A stretch of 64,000 nucleotides of DNA from an uncultured Paracoccaceae bacterium. GTDB taxonomy: Bacteria > Pseudomonadota > Alphaproteobacteria > Rhodobacterales > Rhodobacteraceae. Positions 25,867 to 35,761 of the stretch are shown piece by piece (positions within the stretch are counted from its first letter, which is position 1; the number at the start of each line of letters is the position of its first letter). A program made the translations under genes and the position numbers. The stretch covers positions 310,001 to 374,000 of the forward strand of contig CANMKB010000001.1 of the NCBI GenBank assembly GCA_947498415.1. Direction: 5' to 3'. Below the pieces are notes generated by a model, which worked only from the letters and a program-made list of their open reading frames with translations, searched no databases and had not been told where the DNA came from.

Positions 25867-28676
25867 TGCGCTTCGGCCCAGTTATCGCCCACACCCGCGT
25901 CCACGATCAATGGCACATCCAGCTTAATTGCTGGGTCTGCTGCCCCCTGCATGACATCCCGCGCCGCTGCAATTGTGTCATCCACAGCGTCCTCAGACAC
26001 TTCAAAGATCAATTCATCATGTACCTGTAAAAGCATCTTGGCAGGCAGGTGTTTGATCGCCTCTGGAATGCGTACCATCGCACGGCGAATGATATCCGCT
26101 GCTGTGCCTTGGATTGGCGCGTTGATCGCAGCGCGTGCTGCAAACCCTGCGTGCGGCCCCTTGGCGTTGATCTGCGGCATATTGATTTTGCGGCCAAACA
26201 GGGTTTGCACATAAAGGTTTTCTTTTGCGAACGCCTTGGTGTCATCCATGTAGGTGCGAATGCCCGGGAACCGCTCAAAATACCGATTGATAAAATCCTG
26301 TGCGTCCCCTCGGGAGATGTGCAGGTTCCGCGCCAGACCAAAGGCAGAAATGCCGTAGATCACCCCAAAGTTAATGGCTTTGGCTTGTCGACGAATATCT
26401 GGCGTCATCTCATCCAACGGTACATCAAAGACCTCGGATGCCGTCATGGCGTGAATATCCAGACCTTCGCGGAAGGCTTGTTTCAGCGCATCTATCTTTG
26501 CGATATGCGCAAGGATGCGCAATTCGATTTGGCTATAGTCGAGGCTGATAAGCTTGTTGCCCGGCGCGGCAACAAAGGCCTCGCGGATGCGCCGCCCCTC
26601 TTCTGAACGCACCGGAATGTTTTGTAGGTTCGGATCCTTCGAGGCAAAGCGCCCGGTATTCGCACCTGTTTGCAAATACGAAGTGTGCACGCGCCCGGTG
26701 TCAGGATCGATATGATCTTGCAACGCATCGGTATAGGTCGACTTTAGTTTTTGCAGTTGTCGATAGTCCAAGACGCGTCGCGGAAAATCATGAGTTGCCG
26801 CAAGGTCTTCAAGAACGTCCGCCGGTGTCGACCACTGGCCTGTTTTGGTTTTCTTGCCGCCTTCAAGCTCAAGGTCTTCGAACAGAATCTGGCCAACTTG
26901 GGCGGGTGATTGTACATTAAACGGCTTACCGGCCAGTTCGTACAGCTCCGCCTCATACTGCGCCATTTTTTGCGCAAAGTTGTTCGACATCCGGCTGAGC
27001 GTATCGCGATCAACCAAAACGCCGTGCATTTCCATTTCAGACAGCACGGGCACCAAAGGCCTCTCGAGCGTTTCATAAACGGCGGTGACTTGCTTTTGAT
27101 GTAGCATCGGTTTGAACACCTGCCACAAACGCAAAGTGATATCGGCATCTTCTGCCGCATATTTAACCGCGTCGTCGACGGGCACCTTATCAAAAGTGAT
27201 CGCGGATTTACCTGTCCCCAGCAGCGTTTTGATAGAGATCGGCTTGTGATTTAAATACGTTTCCGACAGCACATCCATGCCATGGTTATGAATGCCCGCA
27301 TTCAAAGCATAAGACATTAACATCGTGTCATCGACAGGCGCGACGGAAACACCATATCGTTTGAAAATCTTGCAATCGTATTTGGCGTTTTGGAAAATCT
27401 TGATGACGGATGGGTCTTCTAGAAGCGGCTTGAGCAGTTTTAGTGTCTGCTCCAGCCCAAGTTGCCCCTCAACCAGCTCATCGCTGCCAAACAAGTCATC
27501 GGAGTCACCCTTTTTGTGAGCCAGTGGGATGTAGCACGCATCACCACTTTCCACACAAAGCGAAATGCCCACCAAATCAACCTGCATTTCGTTGAGGCCA
27601 GTTGTTTCAGTGTCAACTGCGATCCAGCCCGTTTTGTAGGCCTTTGCAATCCAAGCTTCGATCCCGGCCTCATCCGACACTTTCTCATAAGCATCCACAT
27701 CAAATGGGCGCTCTTCTGGTGTATCTACAACCCCGCTCGATTTAGGGGCCTCTGCAATAACCGGAGCCTCTACACCAATCTGATCGGCAATCCGCTTGGT
27801 CAGCGTGCGGAACTCCATCTCCGCCAAGAAGTTCATCAGCGTTTCGGGTTCGACCTCTTGCACTTCCAAACTTTCAAGAGTGAAATCGAGCTGCATATCG
27901 CAATCCAATTGTACAAGCTTTTGAGAGAGCTCAATTTGATCGCGGTTTTCGATCAAGGATTGCCGGCGCTTAGGTTGTTTAATCTCTTCCGCGCGATCCA
28001 AAAGCGTCGGCAGATCGCCAAATTCGTTGATCAGCAAAGCAGCGGTTTTAATGCCGATGCCCGGGGCACCCGGTACGTTATCCACGCTATCGCCTGCCAA
28101 GGCCTGCACGTCCACGACCCGTTCAGGGCCAACACCAAACTTCTCCTCAACGCCCGCGCGATCAATGCGTTTGTTCTTCATCACATCCAGCATTTCGACA
28201 CCACCGCCGACAAGCTGCATCAAGTCTTTGTCAGAGCTGATAATCGTGCAACGCCCGCCTGCATCGCGCGCCTGGCAAGCAAGGGTTGCGATGATGTCGT
28301 CAGCCTCGAAACCTTCGATCTCTTTGCAAGCAATATTGAACGCGCGGGTTGCATCGCGGGTCAAAGGAAACTGCGGGCGCAAATCCTCAGGCGCTGGTGG
28401 GCGATTGGCCTTATACTGGTCATACAAGTCATTACGAAATGTCTTACCAGAGTGGTCAAAGATCACAGCAACATGGGTTGGCGCATCTGGGCCTGTATTC
28501 CCCTCGACATAACGCTGCAGCATGTTGCAAAACCCAGCCACAGCACCAATTGGAAGCCCATCAGATTTACGCGTGAGCGGTGGAAGCGCATGATAGGCAC
28601 GGAAAATGAAGGCCGATCCATCGATCAAATGCAAATGGCACCCTTCACCGAATGTCCCAGTGGTCTTATCGCTCAT
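25863..28676 (-). CDS. polA: DNA polymerase I
   Basis: A 937-residue DNA polymerase I for repair and Okazaki fragment processing. The N-terminal 5' nuclease has HLIDGSAFIFRAYHALP and GVEKFGV-type helix-3-turn segments. The 3'-5' exonuclease is intact, with the DxE pair in AVDTETTGL. The polymerase domain shows TGRFASKDPNLQNIPVR, SLDYSQIELRILAHI, KAINFGVIYG and LLQVHDELIFE. ATG 28676 (MSDKTTGTF) follows ATGGAGCGAACC, a good ribosome binding site; the frame stays open 12 codons further. It appears monocistronic and faces away from motB. Confidence 0.97.
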   Translation of the reverse strand: MSDKTTGTFGEGCHLHLIDGSAFIFRAYHALPPLTRKSDGLPIGAVAGFCNMLQRYVEGNTGPDAPTHVAVIFDHSGKTFRNDLYDQYKANRPPAPEDLRPQFPLTRDATRAFNIACKEIEGFEADDIIATLACQARDAGGRCTIISSDKDLMQLVGGGVEMLDVMKNKRIDRAGVEEKFGVGPERVVDVQALAGDSVDNVPGAPGIGIKTAALLINEFGDLPTLLDRAEEIKQPKRRQSLIENRDQIELSQKLVQLDCDMQLDFTLESLEVQEVEPETLMNFLAEMEFRTLTKRIADQIGVEAPVIAEAPKSSGVVDTPEERPFDVDAYEKVSDEAGIEAWIAKAYKTGWIAVDTETTGLNEMQVDLVGISLCVESGDACYIPLAHKKGDSDDLFGSDELVEGQLGLEQTLKLLKPLLEDPSVIKIFQNAKYDCKIFKRYGVSVAPVDDTMLMSYALNAGIHNHGMDVLSETYLNHKPISIKTLLGTGKSAITFDKVPVDDAVKYAAEDADITLRLWQVFKPMLHQKQVTAVYETLERPLVPVLSEMEMHGVLVDRDTLSRMSNNFAQKMAQYEAELYELAGKPFNVQSPAQVGQILFEDLELEGGKKTKTGQWSTPADVLEDLAATHDFPRRVLDYRQLQKLKSTYTDALQDHIDPDTGRVHTSYLQTGANTGRFASKDPNLQNIPVRSEEGRRIREAFVAAPGNKLISLDYSQIELRILAHIAKIDALKQAFREGLDIHAMTASEVFDVPLDEMTPDIRRQAKAINFGVIYGISAFGLARNLHISRGDAQDFINRYFERFPGIRTYMDDTKAFAKENLYVQTLFGRKINMPQINAKGPHAGFAARAAINAPIQGTAADIIRRAMVRIPEAIKHLPAKMLLQVHDELIFEVSEDAVDDTIAAARDVMQGAADPAIKLDVPLIVDAGVGDNWAEAH

Positions 28677-28811
28677 GGTTCGCTCCATTTCCATTCTGCA
28701 CTCTTTTGCCACGGTGCCGCAGATGCCACCAGTACCGATTCTGCTTTTCGGTGATCAAAGCCTTTCCGGCCCCCAATCAAAAACCCGCGATAGTATCAAC
28801 AAATTTAAGAG

Positions 28812-28826
28812 TTAAGACCATCTCAA
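28812..28826 (+). promoter_or_regulatory. CtrA-type half-site pair before motB
   Basis: TTAA-N7-TCAA matches the CtrA consensus TTAA-N7-TTAA with one mismatch. It ends 46 nt before the motB start, about the same distance as the sites before flgE, fliL and fliK. Confidence 0.4.
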
Positions 28827-28872
28827 GGTCTATCCGATAACACTGAACTCGGGTGAGACATAGGTGGTGAAT

Positions 28873-29721
28873 ATGACTGCGCAATCAAACGAAGCGCCAG
28901 TCATCATCAAACGAAAAAAGGTTTCTGGCGGCGACGGGCACCATGGTGGTGCTTGGAAGGTGGCGTATGCCGACTTCGTAACTGCAATGATGGCTTTTTT
29001 CATGTTGATGTGGCTGTTGAATGCAACAACGGAAAAACAACGAAAAGGAATTGCGGATTACTTCCATCCAACTATTCCAATCAATCGCATCTCTGGTGGC
29101 GGAGAAGGATCTTTTGGCGGCGAGTCTGTCTTTAGTTCTACTGTTCTGGCCAAAAACGGCACTGGAGGAATGCCTCCTGTAGTTGGTGCCCAAGATCGGG
29201 CTGACCGATTTGACAAATCCCAGCCGGGTGGCTCTGTCAAAGGAGACAACAATGGCGGCGACGCAGGCTTAGAAGAGGTGGAAAATCTGTTGCTTGGCGG
29301 TGGCGGCGAAAGCTATGCGTTGGACAATACGTTCCAGCACGTTGCCACGCGTCAAACCGACGAAGGGCTTGTCATAGAACTTTTTGACACGCCTGAACAA
29401 AGGCTCTTTGAACCCAATACTTCAGCGCCCTATCCAATCTTGCTTGAGCTTGCGAGGATCATTCACGACGCGGCCGGTTTAGTAGAGAATAGGGTCGCGA
29501 TCGAAGGGCACGTCGCCTCTGAGCCGGTGGTTTTTGCAGAGCGCCAGGTGTGGAGTCTTTCATCTGATCGTGCGGATCAAATGCGGCGACTACTAGAAGC
29601 GCAGGGCGTGGTTCCTGATCGGATGAACCGGGTTACTGGGCATGCTGACAAAGAACTCGCGTCGCCCGACCCTCTGGATCCGCGCAACAACCGGTTAGAG
29701 GTGATCCTTCTAAGGGAATAG
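28873..29721 (+). CDS. motB: Flagellar stator protein MotB
   Basis: A 282-residue MotB, the peptidoglycan-anchored half of the stator. After a short cytoplasmic tail comes a single membrane helix starting VAYADFVTAMMAFFM, with the ion-carrying aspartate D34. A Gly/Ser-rich linker leads to an OmpA-like domain (about 170-280) with IAIEGHVASEP and an N-N-R-L-E-V end. ATG 28873 is preceded by AGGTGGTG; a GTG three codons earlier is also possible. It opens the flagellar cluster, apart from motA, which lies 10 kb downstream, as is usual in this order. Confidence 0.94.
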   Translation: MTAQSNEAPVIIKRKKVSGGDGHHGGAWKVAYADFVTAMMAFFMLMWLLNATTEKQRKGIADYFHPTIPINRISGGGEGSFGGESVFSSTVLAKNGTGGMPPVVGAQDRADRFDKSQPGGSVKGDNNGGDAGLEEVENLLLGGGGESYALDNTFQHVATRQTDEGLVIELFDTPEQRLFEPNTSAPYPILLELARIIHDAAGLVENRVAIEGHVASEPVVFAERQVWSLSSDRADQMRRLLEAQGVVPDRMNRVTGHADKELASPDPLDPRNNRLEVILLRE

Positions 29722-29747
29722 CCGGGAAACACTTCGCATTTTAAATG

Positions 29748-29762
29748 TTAGCCGTATCTTAA
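29748..29762 (+). promoter_or_regulatory. CtrA-type half-site pair before flgE
   Basis: TTAG-N7-TTAA differs from TTAA-N7-TTAA at one base. It ends 53 nt before the flgE start and would control flgE-flgK-flgL-flgI. Confidence 0.5.
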
Positions 29763-29815
29763 GTGCACGGGCCTAACTGTTGGGACAACTCAATGTTGTA
29801 GCAGAAAGGCTCGTC

Positions 29816-31117
29816 ATGACGATTTCTTCTTCCCTAAACGCAAGTGTGGCTGGGCTGACCGCCAACGCAAGTCGACTGGCCGCGATCTCGGACAATATCG
29901 CCAATTCATCGACCTTTGGATACAAACGCGTAGAGGCCGATTTTCACTCGATGGTCATCTCGCGCTCGGGGGGGCTTTACACTGCAGGTGGTGTTCGCGC
30001 GAGTTCGCAACGATTAATTGATGAACGCGGTTCTTTGGTCACGACTTCGAATGCGACAGATCTTGCGGTTCGTGGACGGGGGATGCTGCCCGTCGCAAAA
30101 GCGAGCGAGGTGAAAGCGGGAAATGGCTCACCCGAAATGTTGCTGACGACGACCGGATCGTTCAGAACCGACGCACAGGGATATCTTGTTACCAACTCTG
30201 GACTGGTTCTTATGGGATGGCCCGCAAACCCAGATGGCACGATTTCAACGTACCCACGTGATACCAGCGCTGGACTTGAACCTATCCAAACCAACGTCAA
30301 TCAGCTGACGAGCGAACCAACGACATCGATGACGCTTGGCGTAAATTTGCCTGCAACAGAGACGGATTCCACATCTGCCGGAGGTGATCAGGAACTCACC
30401 ATTGAGTATTTTGACAATCTCGGAAAATCTGAAAATCTTGAGATCACCTTTACACCTACGGTTCCTGCGACGGGTTCGTCTAATGAGTGGCGTATGATCA
30501 TAGAAGATAGTGCGCAGCCTGGCGTCACAATCGGTGATTACACTCTGACGTTCGACGATAGTCAGACCTCTGGGGGTACGCTTGCGTCGATTACCACGAC
30601 AACCGGCGGTGCTTATAACGCAGCGTCTGGTAGTGTCATTGTCAGCGTCGCCGGCGGCCCCTTAGAAATTAATATTGGTGAAATTGGCGCAAGCGATGGT
30701 CTCACTCAATTAGGCGAAAAATTTGCACCTCTGCAAATTTCGAAAGATGGCTCTCCGGTCGGAAACATGACCTCAGTTGAAGTCGATGCAAATGGCTTGG
30801 TCCACGCGTATTTCGACACAGGTATCACGCGTACGATCTACCAAGTCCCACTTGTTGACCTGCCTAATCCCAACGGCATGGTCGCCCTAGATCAGCAAAC
30901 TTACAGCCCCTCCCCTGAAAGTGGGTCGTTCTTCCTGTGGGATGCCGGTGACGGCCCAACCGGAGATGTCGTTTCTTATTCACGTGAAGAATCTGCCACA
31001 GATGTGGCCGGTGAACTCACGGATATGATCCAAACCCAAAGGGCCTATAGTTCGAACGCGAAAGTGATCCAAACCGTCGACGAGATGCTTCAGGAAACCA
31101 CCAACATCAAACGGTAA
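29816..31117 (+). CDS. flgE: Flagellar hook protein FlgE
   Basis: A 433-residue hook subunit. The N-terminal helix NASVAGLTANASRLAAISDN with IANSSTFGYKR is the rod/hook family signature. A variable middle (about 160-310) and the C-terminal TDMIQTQRAYSSNAKVIQT helix complete it. ATG 29816 follows AGAAAGG and is preferred to an earlier start 12 codons up because it gives the normal N-terminus. It is the first gene of the flgE-flgK-flgL-flgI operon. Confidence 0.95.
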   Translation: MTISSSLNASVAGLTANASRLAAISDNIANSSTFGYKRVEADFHSMVISRSGGLYTAGGVRASSQRLIDERGSLVTTSNATDLAVRGRGMLPVAKASEVKAGNGSPEMLLTTTGSFRTDAQGYLVTNSGLVLMGWPANPDGTISTYPRDTSAGLEPIQTNVNQLTSEPTTSMTLGVNLPATETDSTSAGGDQELTIEYFDNLGKSENLEITFTPTVPATGSSNEWRMIIEDSAQPGVTIGDYTLTFDDSQTSGGTLASITTTTGGAYNAASGSVIVSVAGGPLEINIGEIGASDGLTQLGEKFAPLQISKDGSPVGNMTSVEVDANGLVHAYFDTGITRTIYQVPLVDLPNPNGMVALDQQTYSPSPESGSFFLWDAGDGPTGDVVSYSREESATDVAGELTDMIQTQRAYSSNAKVIQTVDEMLQETTNIKR

Positions 31118-31142
31118 GCCCTAGGCCTTTAGGAGAATCGTC

Positions 31143-32597
31143 ATGAGTATTTCTGGAGCGCTAAGCAACGCACTTTCGGGCCTCACAGCGAACGCACGAT
31201 CGGCCCAAGTCACGGCCTCTAACTTATCAAATGCCCTGACGCCGGGATATGGCCGAAGAGCTGTTGAATTGGCAACGCGAGGCATCGGGTCTCACGGTGG
31301 CGTACGCGTTGTTGGTGTTAACCGGTTGGTCGACCAAGCAACCATTTCTGATCGTAGGTTCGCATCTGCCTCACAAGCCAACGCGCAGGCAAAAAGCGAC
31401 TTTTTTGCTCGTCTTGAGGGGCTTACAGGCCTGCCCGGAGAAGCAGGATCGTTAAGCACAAGGCTTTCAAGCTTTGATGAATCCTTGGTCGCGGCAGCAA
31501 GTCGACCTGACCTTTCTGAACGTTTGGATGCAGCTGGGCATCATGCTGAAAAGCTAACGGAAAAATTTCATACCATTAGCAACACGCTTCAAGGAATGCG
31601 CGCAGAAGCGGATGCTAAAATTGCTCAGATGATTCAGCGTTTAAATGCATCCTTAGCAGCAATCGAAGACCTAAACACACATATCTCTCGCATCTACAAC
31701 ACACCGGAAGACATTCTGACACTTCAAGACGAGCGCCAATTGCTGATTGATCAAGTCGCAGAAATTGTGCCTGTTCGCGTGATCTCGCGCGATCGCGGTG
31801 TTGTCGGGCTCTACACGGATGGTGGCGCGATTTTGTTAGATGGCCCTGCCCCAGAACTTACATTTAACAAAACGCCAACCATTGAGGCGCACATGACCTT
31901 GGCTTCAGGTGACTTGTCGGGCGTTTCGATTAATGGAAAATCGATAGATATTAGTTCTGACAATGGTCCTTTGTCTGGTGGTGCACTTGCGGGTCAGATT
32001 CTCATCCGAGATGAGCTTGCGCCGGAAGCACAATCAAAACTAGACGGGCTTGCAAGAGAGCTTGCTGAACGCTTTCAGGATCCAAGCTTAGACACGACCA
32101 TTCTCGCAACTGATCCTGCATTGTTCGCCGACATCGGTGGGCGCTTCAATGCAGCAAATGAGACAGGGTTTGCGGGCCGTATCCAAGTCAACGCCCTCGT
32201 ATCGTCGACAGGATCACATGAAACATGGCGTCTTAGAGACGGCCTGGGTGCGGTCACGGCGGGAAATGTCGGCAATGCCTCACTTCTCAACAGAACACGC
32301 AGCGCCCTGACCGCAAGCCAAACCGCAGCTGCGGCCAGCCTGAATTCCGCCTCCGGAGGTTTGGGCGATTTCGTCGATTCAGTTTTATCTGATCAAAGCC
32401 TCAAAAAATCGATAGCCGACAACGAACTTGGATATCGCTCATCTCAATTTTCAGCCTTCTTAGAAAAGGAACGTGCGTTTGGCGTGGATAGCGACCAAGA
32501 ACTGCAAACAATGATGATCGTTGAACAATCCTATGCGGCAAATGCCCGAATGATTCAGACGGTCGACGAACTTATTCAGACATTGCTGAGGTTGTAG
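31143..32597 (+). CDS. flgK: Hook-filament junction protein FlgK
   Basis: A 484-residue HAP1 homologue that joins hook and filament. The N-terminus SGALSNALSGLTANARSAQV with ASNLSNALTPGYGRR and the C-terminal LQTMMIVEQSYAANARMIQT helix are diagnostic. The central part is rich in helices. TTTAGGAGAATC is the ribosome binding site. It lies 25 nt after flgE, and flgL starts 2 nt after its stop. Confidence 0.95.
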   Translation: MSISGALSNALSGLTANARSAQVTASNLSNALTPGYGRRAVELATRGIGSHGGVRVVGVNRLVDQATISDRRFASASQANAQAKSDFFARLEGLTGLPGEAGSLSTRLSSFDESLVAAASRPDLSERLDAAGHHAEKLTEKFHTISNTLQGMRAEADAKIAQMIQRLNASLAAIEDLNTHISRIYNTPEDILTLQDERQLLIDQVAEIVPVRVISRDRGVVGLYTDGGAILLDGPAPELTFNKTPTIEAHMTLASGDLSGVSINGKSIDISSDNGPLSGGALAGQILIRDELAPEAQSKLDGLARELAERFQDPSLDTTILATDPALFADIGGRFNAANETGFAGRIQVNALVSSTGSHETWRLRDGLGAVTAGNVGNASLLNRTRSALTASQTAAAASLNSASGGLGDFVDSVLSDQSLKKSIADNELGYRSSQFSAFLEKERAFGVDSDQELQTMMIVEQSYAANARMIQTVDELIQTLLRL

Positions 32598-32599
32598 TC

Positions 32600-33607
32600 A
32601 TGCCACTTACTCATATCGGCGACCTGTCACGCCACTTTGTCTTTCAAACGCAAAGCGCTCGGGTCAAAGCATCTTTAATTGAAACGTCACAGGAAATGAC
32701 AACCGGTATCGCGGCCGATAAGCCAAAGCACCTCAAAGGTCAGATAGCCGGATGGGCGTCACTTGAAAGATCGATTTCACTCCTTTCAAACTTCGAGCAA
32801 ACGACCAATGAAGCCAAAACATTAGCGCAATCGAAACAACTCATCCTGGATAATGCAAGATCACGCTCCGCCGATTTGCAAGAACTCTTGCTGGCTGCGA
32901 ACTTAGGAACCAGTTCATTGGTCTATGCCAATAACGCTGGCCATGCAGAAGATCTGCTTACGTCAGTAATCGCTGATTTCAATACAAGCGTCGCAGGACG
33001 CACATTATTTTCTGGTGACGCGACAAATACAGCCGCTTTGGCCTCTGCCACAACAATGCTTACAGATATCCGCGCAAACCTTGGTGCGACGACGACCGTA
33101 AGCAACTTTCTAACGGTAATCGACGATTGGTTTTTTGGTGCAGGTGGCGGCTTTGAAACCGTTGGTTACACAGGGAGCACGATCGATCTAAGCCCCATTG
33201 AAACCAGGCCTGGACAAAGTGTTAACCTTGCCCAACGCGCAGATAGTGATGCCGTTCGCACAACTTTGCGCAACATTGCTATTGCTGCGCTTGCCACTGA
33301 CAACAGCCTTGGATTTTCGATTGCCGATTTGCAATCACTCTCTCTGACAGCGGCCGAAGGACTTTTTTCGGCACAAAACCTTCTAACGATAGAGCAAAGT
33401 TCGCTTGGATTTGCCCAGAGCCTAATCGACGAGACGCTTACAGAAATTTCAAGTGAGATATCGTCGCACAATATCTTGCGGAATTCCTTGATTGGCATCG
33501 ATCCCTATGAGGCTGCTACCGAGCTCGAGAGTCTCAGAATTCAAATGGACACGATGTACACGCTCACGGCGCGAATGTCGCAGCTCTCCCTTGCGAGGTA
33601 TTTATAA
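32600..33607 (+). CDS. flgL: Hook-filament junction protein FlgL
   Basis: A 335-residue flagellin-like junction protein (HAP3). N-terminal and C-terminal helical parts resemble flagellin; the C-terminus reads ELESLRIQMDTMYTLTARMS, and the middle contains FSGDATNTAAL, like the F-SG-D-T segment of FlgL. Position between flgK and flgI supports the call. Its stop overlaps the flgI start by one base. Confidence 0.9.
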   Translation: MPLTHIGDLSRHFVFQTQSARVKASLIETSQEMTTGIAADKPKHLKGQIAGWASLERSISLLSNFEQTTNEAKTLAQSKQLILDNARSRSADLQELLLAANLGTSSLVYANNAGHAEDLLTSVIADFNTSVAGRTLFSGDATNTAALASATTMLTDIRANLGATTTVSNFLTVIDDWFFGAGGGFETVGYTGSTIDLSPIETRPGQSVNLAQRADSDAVRTTLRNIAIAALATDNSLGFSIADLQSLSLTAAEGLFSAQNLLTIEQSSLGFAQSLIDETLTEISSEISSHNILRNSLIGIDPYEAATELESLRIQMDTMYTLTARMSQLSLARYL

Positions 33608-34722
33608 TGCGCTTTATTTCCGTCTTTCTAGTTGCGGCCCAGTTCATATTTTTTTCACTACCGGCTCAATCCCAAAGCGCCTCTATTCGGATCAAAGACC
33701 TTGTCGAATTTGATGGGGTACGTGGAAACGATTTGGTGGGGTACGGGCTTGTCGTTGGATTAAATGGCACCGGAGACGGCCTAAGAAACGCACCGTTCAC
33801 AGAAGACATCATGGGCAACATCCTTGAACGTCTGGGAGTCAACGTAACCGGAGAGCAGTTTCGCCCCAAGAATGTAGCAGCGGTGTTGGTGACCGCTGAA
33901 CTTCCGGCCTTTTCCCGGGCGGGCGGGCGCATTGATGTCACGGTTTCCGCGATCGGAGATGCAAAGAGTCTGCTTGGCGGCACTCTCATTATGACACCGA
34001 TGAATGCGGCTGATGGACAGATTTACGCAGTGGCTCAGGGAACAGTTTTGGCTGGGGGCGCATCCGCTGATGGCGAAGCCGAAACAGTTGTCCAAGGTGT
34101 TCCCACAGCTGGATCCATTCCTGCGGGTGCGCGCATTGAGCGCGAAGTTGATTTTGATTTTTCTGCCATGACTTCCATGCGTTTGGCGTTAAGAGAACCC
34201 GATTTCACGACGGCGGAACGCATTGAACGCGCAATCAATCGCCACTTTCATAAATCCGTCGCGCATATGACAGATGCCGGCACTGTTAAAATCCATTTGA
34301 CCAAAGTTGGCGCCCGGTCCCCTGCGCATGCCATCAGTAAAATTGAAAACCTGACGGTGGCGCCCGAACGGCGGGCCCGCATCGTGGTAGATCAGCGTTC
34401 TGGGACCATTGTTCTTGGCGAAGACGTTCGAATTTCAAGGGTTGCGGTGTCGCAAGGAAACTTAACGCTTCGAATTAGAGAAACGCCATTGGCCGTGCAG
34501 CCCAACCCGTTTTCCGAAGGTCAAACTGTAGTTGTTCCAAGAACTGATGCTGAACTCAACGAAGAACCTGGCATTCACCTAGCAGAAGTACCAACAGGTA
34601 CATCTCTTTCAGAAGTCATAGCAGGCTTGAATGCACTCGGGGTGGCCCCTCGCGACATGATCGACATTCTAAAAAGCATAAAAGCGGCTGGCGCTCTTCA
34701 TGCAGAATTTATTGTTCGGTAA
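33607..34722 (+). CDS. flgI: Flagellar P-ring protein FlgI
   Basis: A 371-residue periplasmic P-ring subunit with a signal peptide (about 22 residues, ending QSQS). Family landmarks are IRIKDLVEFDGVRGNDLVGYG, VVGLNGTGDGLRNAPFT, the NVAAVLVTAELPAF segment and the VDQRSGTIVLGEDVRIS motif. It closes the operon and converges with fliP, with a GC-rich hairpin between the stops. Confidence 0.97.
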   Translation: MRFISVFLVAAQFIFFSLPAQSQSASIRIKDLVEFDGVRGNDLVGYGLVVGLNGTGDGLRNAPFTEDIMGNILERLGVNVTGEQFRPKNVAAVLVTAELPAFSRAGGRIDVTVSAIGDAKSLLGGTLIMTPMNAADGQIYAVAQGTVLAGGASADGEAETVVQGVPTAGSIPAGARIEREVDFDFSAMTSMRLALREPDFTTAERIERAINRHFHKSVAHMTDAGTVKIHLTKVGARSPAHAISKIENLTVAPERRARIVVDQRSGTIVLGEDVRISRVAVSQGNLTLRIRETPLAVQPNPFSEGQTVVVPRTDAELNEEPGIHLAEVPTGTSLSEVIAGLNALGVAPRDMIDILKSIKAAGALHAEFIVR

Positions 34723-34731
34723 ATGGGGAAT

Positions 34732-34758
34732 GCGCTGGCTACTTAAAGGTAGCCGCGC
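34732..34758. terminator. Hairpin between convergent flgI and fliP
   Basis: GCGC-T-GGCTAC and GTAGCC-GCGC form a stem around a 6-nt loop, overlapping the fliP stop codon. There is no T-run, so it is at best a weak bidirectional terminator. Confidence 0.4.
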
Positions 34759-35474
34759 ACCAAGCTTTCAGAGATCAATGCCCATCCGTCGGCAACCACA
34801 AAAAATGCCAATTTGAACGGCAATGAAACCACGACCGGTGGCACCATCATCATACCCATCGACATTAAAACAGTGGCAACAACAAGGTCGATCAACAAAA
34901 ATGGTAGATAGACTAAAAATCCGATCTGAAACGCACGCGATAATTCAGACAGCATAAAGCTAGGTAGCAGGGTAGAATAGGCAATCCGGTCATCGGCATC
35001 GGTGGGCGATGCGGGCTCTCGTAAACCTTGAATACGTGTCAAAGTTTCAGGATCTACCCTTTGGGTCATGAACGTACGAAACGGTTCAGCTGCCTTCGCC
35101 AATCCATCCGTCATAGAGATTTGATCAGCAACCCACGGAGCAATCCCTTCTACCCAGGCGACCTCAAATACAGGTGCCATGATGAAGTATGTCAGAAACA
35201 ACGACAGACTCACGATCAGCATATTGGGAGGCGCTTGTTGCAACCCAATTGCTTGCCGCAAAATCGATAAGACGGTCAAAATGAATGGAAAGCACGTCAC
35301 CATCATTGCGAGCCCGGGCGCGAGACTTAGGATCGTCAGTAATAGGAATAGCTGAACGCCCCTCGCTGTCAGTTCTTGTCCACCGCCTAGATCTATGTCT
35401 ATTCCTTGAGCCCACCCGAAATTAGGGAAAAAAAGAAATAATAAAATTAGCAAACTGGTTTTTAACAAAATCAT
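34743..35474 (-). CDS. fliP: Flagellar export gate protein FliP
   Basis: A 243-residue FliP, core of the export gate. It has a cleavable signal (to WAQG) followed by four membrane helices. Conserved stretches are FPFILTVLSILRQAIGLQQAPPN, split here only by the usual variation, LSLFLTYFIMAPVF, and FMLSELSRAFQIGFLVYLPFLLIDLVV. It starts 2 nt after fliN and ends the fliF-fliH-fliN-fliP operon. FliQ and FliR are encoded elsewhere in the cluster. Confidence 0.96.
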   Translation of the reverse strand: MILLKTSLLILLFLFFPNFGWAQGIDIDLGGGQELTARGVQLFLLLTILSLAPGLAMMVTCFPFILTVLSILRQAIGLQQAPPNMLIVSLSLFLTYFIMAPVFEVAWVEGIAPWVADQISMTDGLAKAAEPFRTFMTQRVDPETLTRIQGLREPASPTDADDRIAYSTLLPSFMLSELSRAFQIGFLVYLPFLLIDLVVATVLMSMGMMMVPPVVVSLPFKLAFFVVADGWALISESLVRGYL

Positions 35475-35476
35475 TT

Positions 35477-35761
35477 TTAACCATTCTGGAAATCAGCGAT
35501 TTCTGTCAGGCGAACCGCAAGCTGGCCTGACTGACTTCCCTCCATTTCTTCTAATTCACCGCGTGCGATCAAACGATCACCAACATAAAGCTCAACCGGA
35601 TCTTCTACGCGGCGATCCAAGGGCAGCACCGCGTTTTGCCCCAAAGAAAGAAGGTCTTTGATCATTGGTCGGGCTTTTCCAACGCTGATCGTGATTTCAA
35701 CTGGAACCGTCGAAAACACATTTGCACCGGCAACTGCTGCACCATCTGAACCGTCATGCAT
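35477..35761 (-). CDS. fliN: Flagellar motor switch protein FliN
   Basis: A 94-residue FliN with the SpoA/C-ring fold: FSTVPVEITISVGKARPMIKDLL, then VELYVGDRLIARGEL and a final TEI-DF segment. It forms the lower C-ring and helps dock FliH. ATG 35761 has AAAGGAGAAC upstream; its first codons overlap fliH by 8 nt. It is short but typical. FliM and FliG, its usual C-ring partners, are not in this window. Confidence 0.92.
   Translation of the reverse strand: MHDGSDGAAVAGANVFSTVPVEITISVGKARPMIKDLLSLGQNAVLPLDRRVEDPVELYVGDRLIARGELEEMEGSQSGQLAVRLTEIADFQNG

Noticed and set aside
27462..28754. Long open frame on the plus strand (430 codons) opposite polA
   Set aside because: It lies fully antisense to polA, whose product shows all DNA polymerase I motifs. 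The translated frame has no recognisable domain and odd residue composition, as expected for a shadow frame.
28804..28814. TTAA-GAG-TTAA near motB as a CtrA site
   Set aside because: The half-sites are only 3 bp apart; CtrA needs 7. The neighbouring TTAA-N7-TCAA was kept instead.
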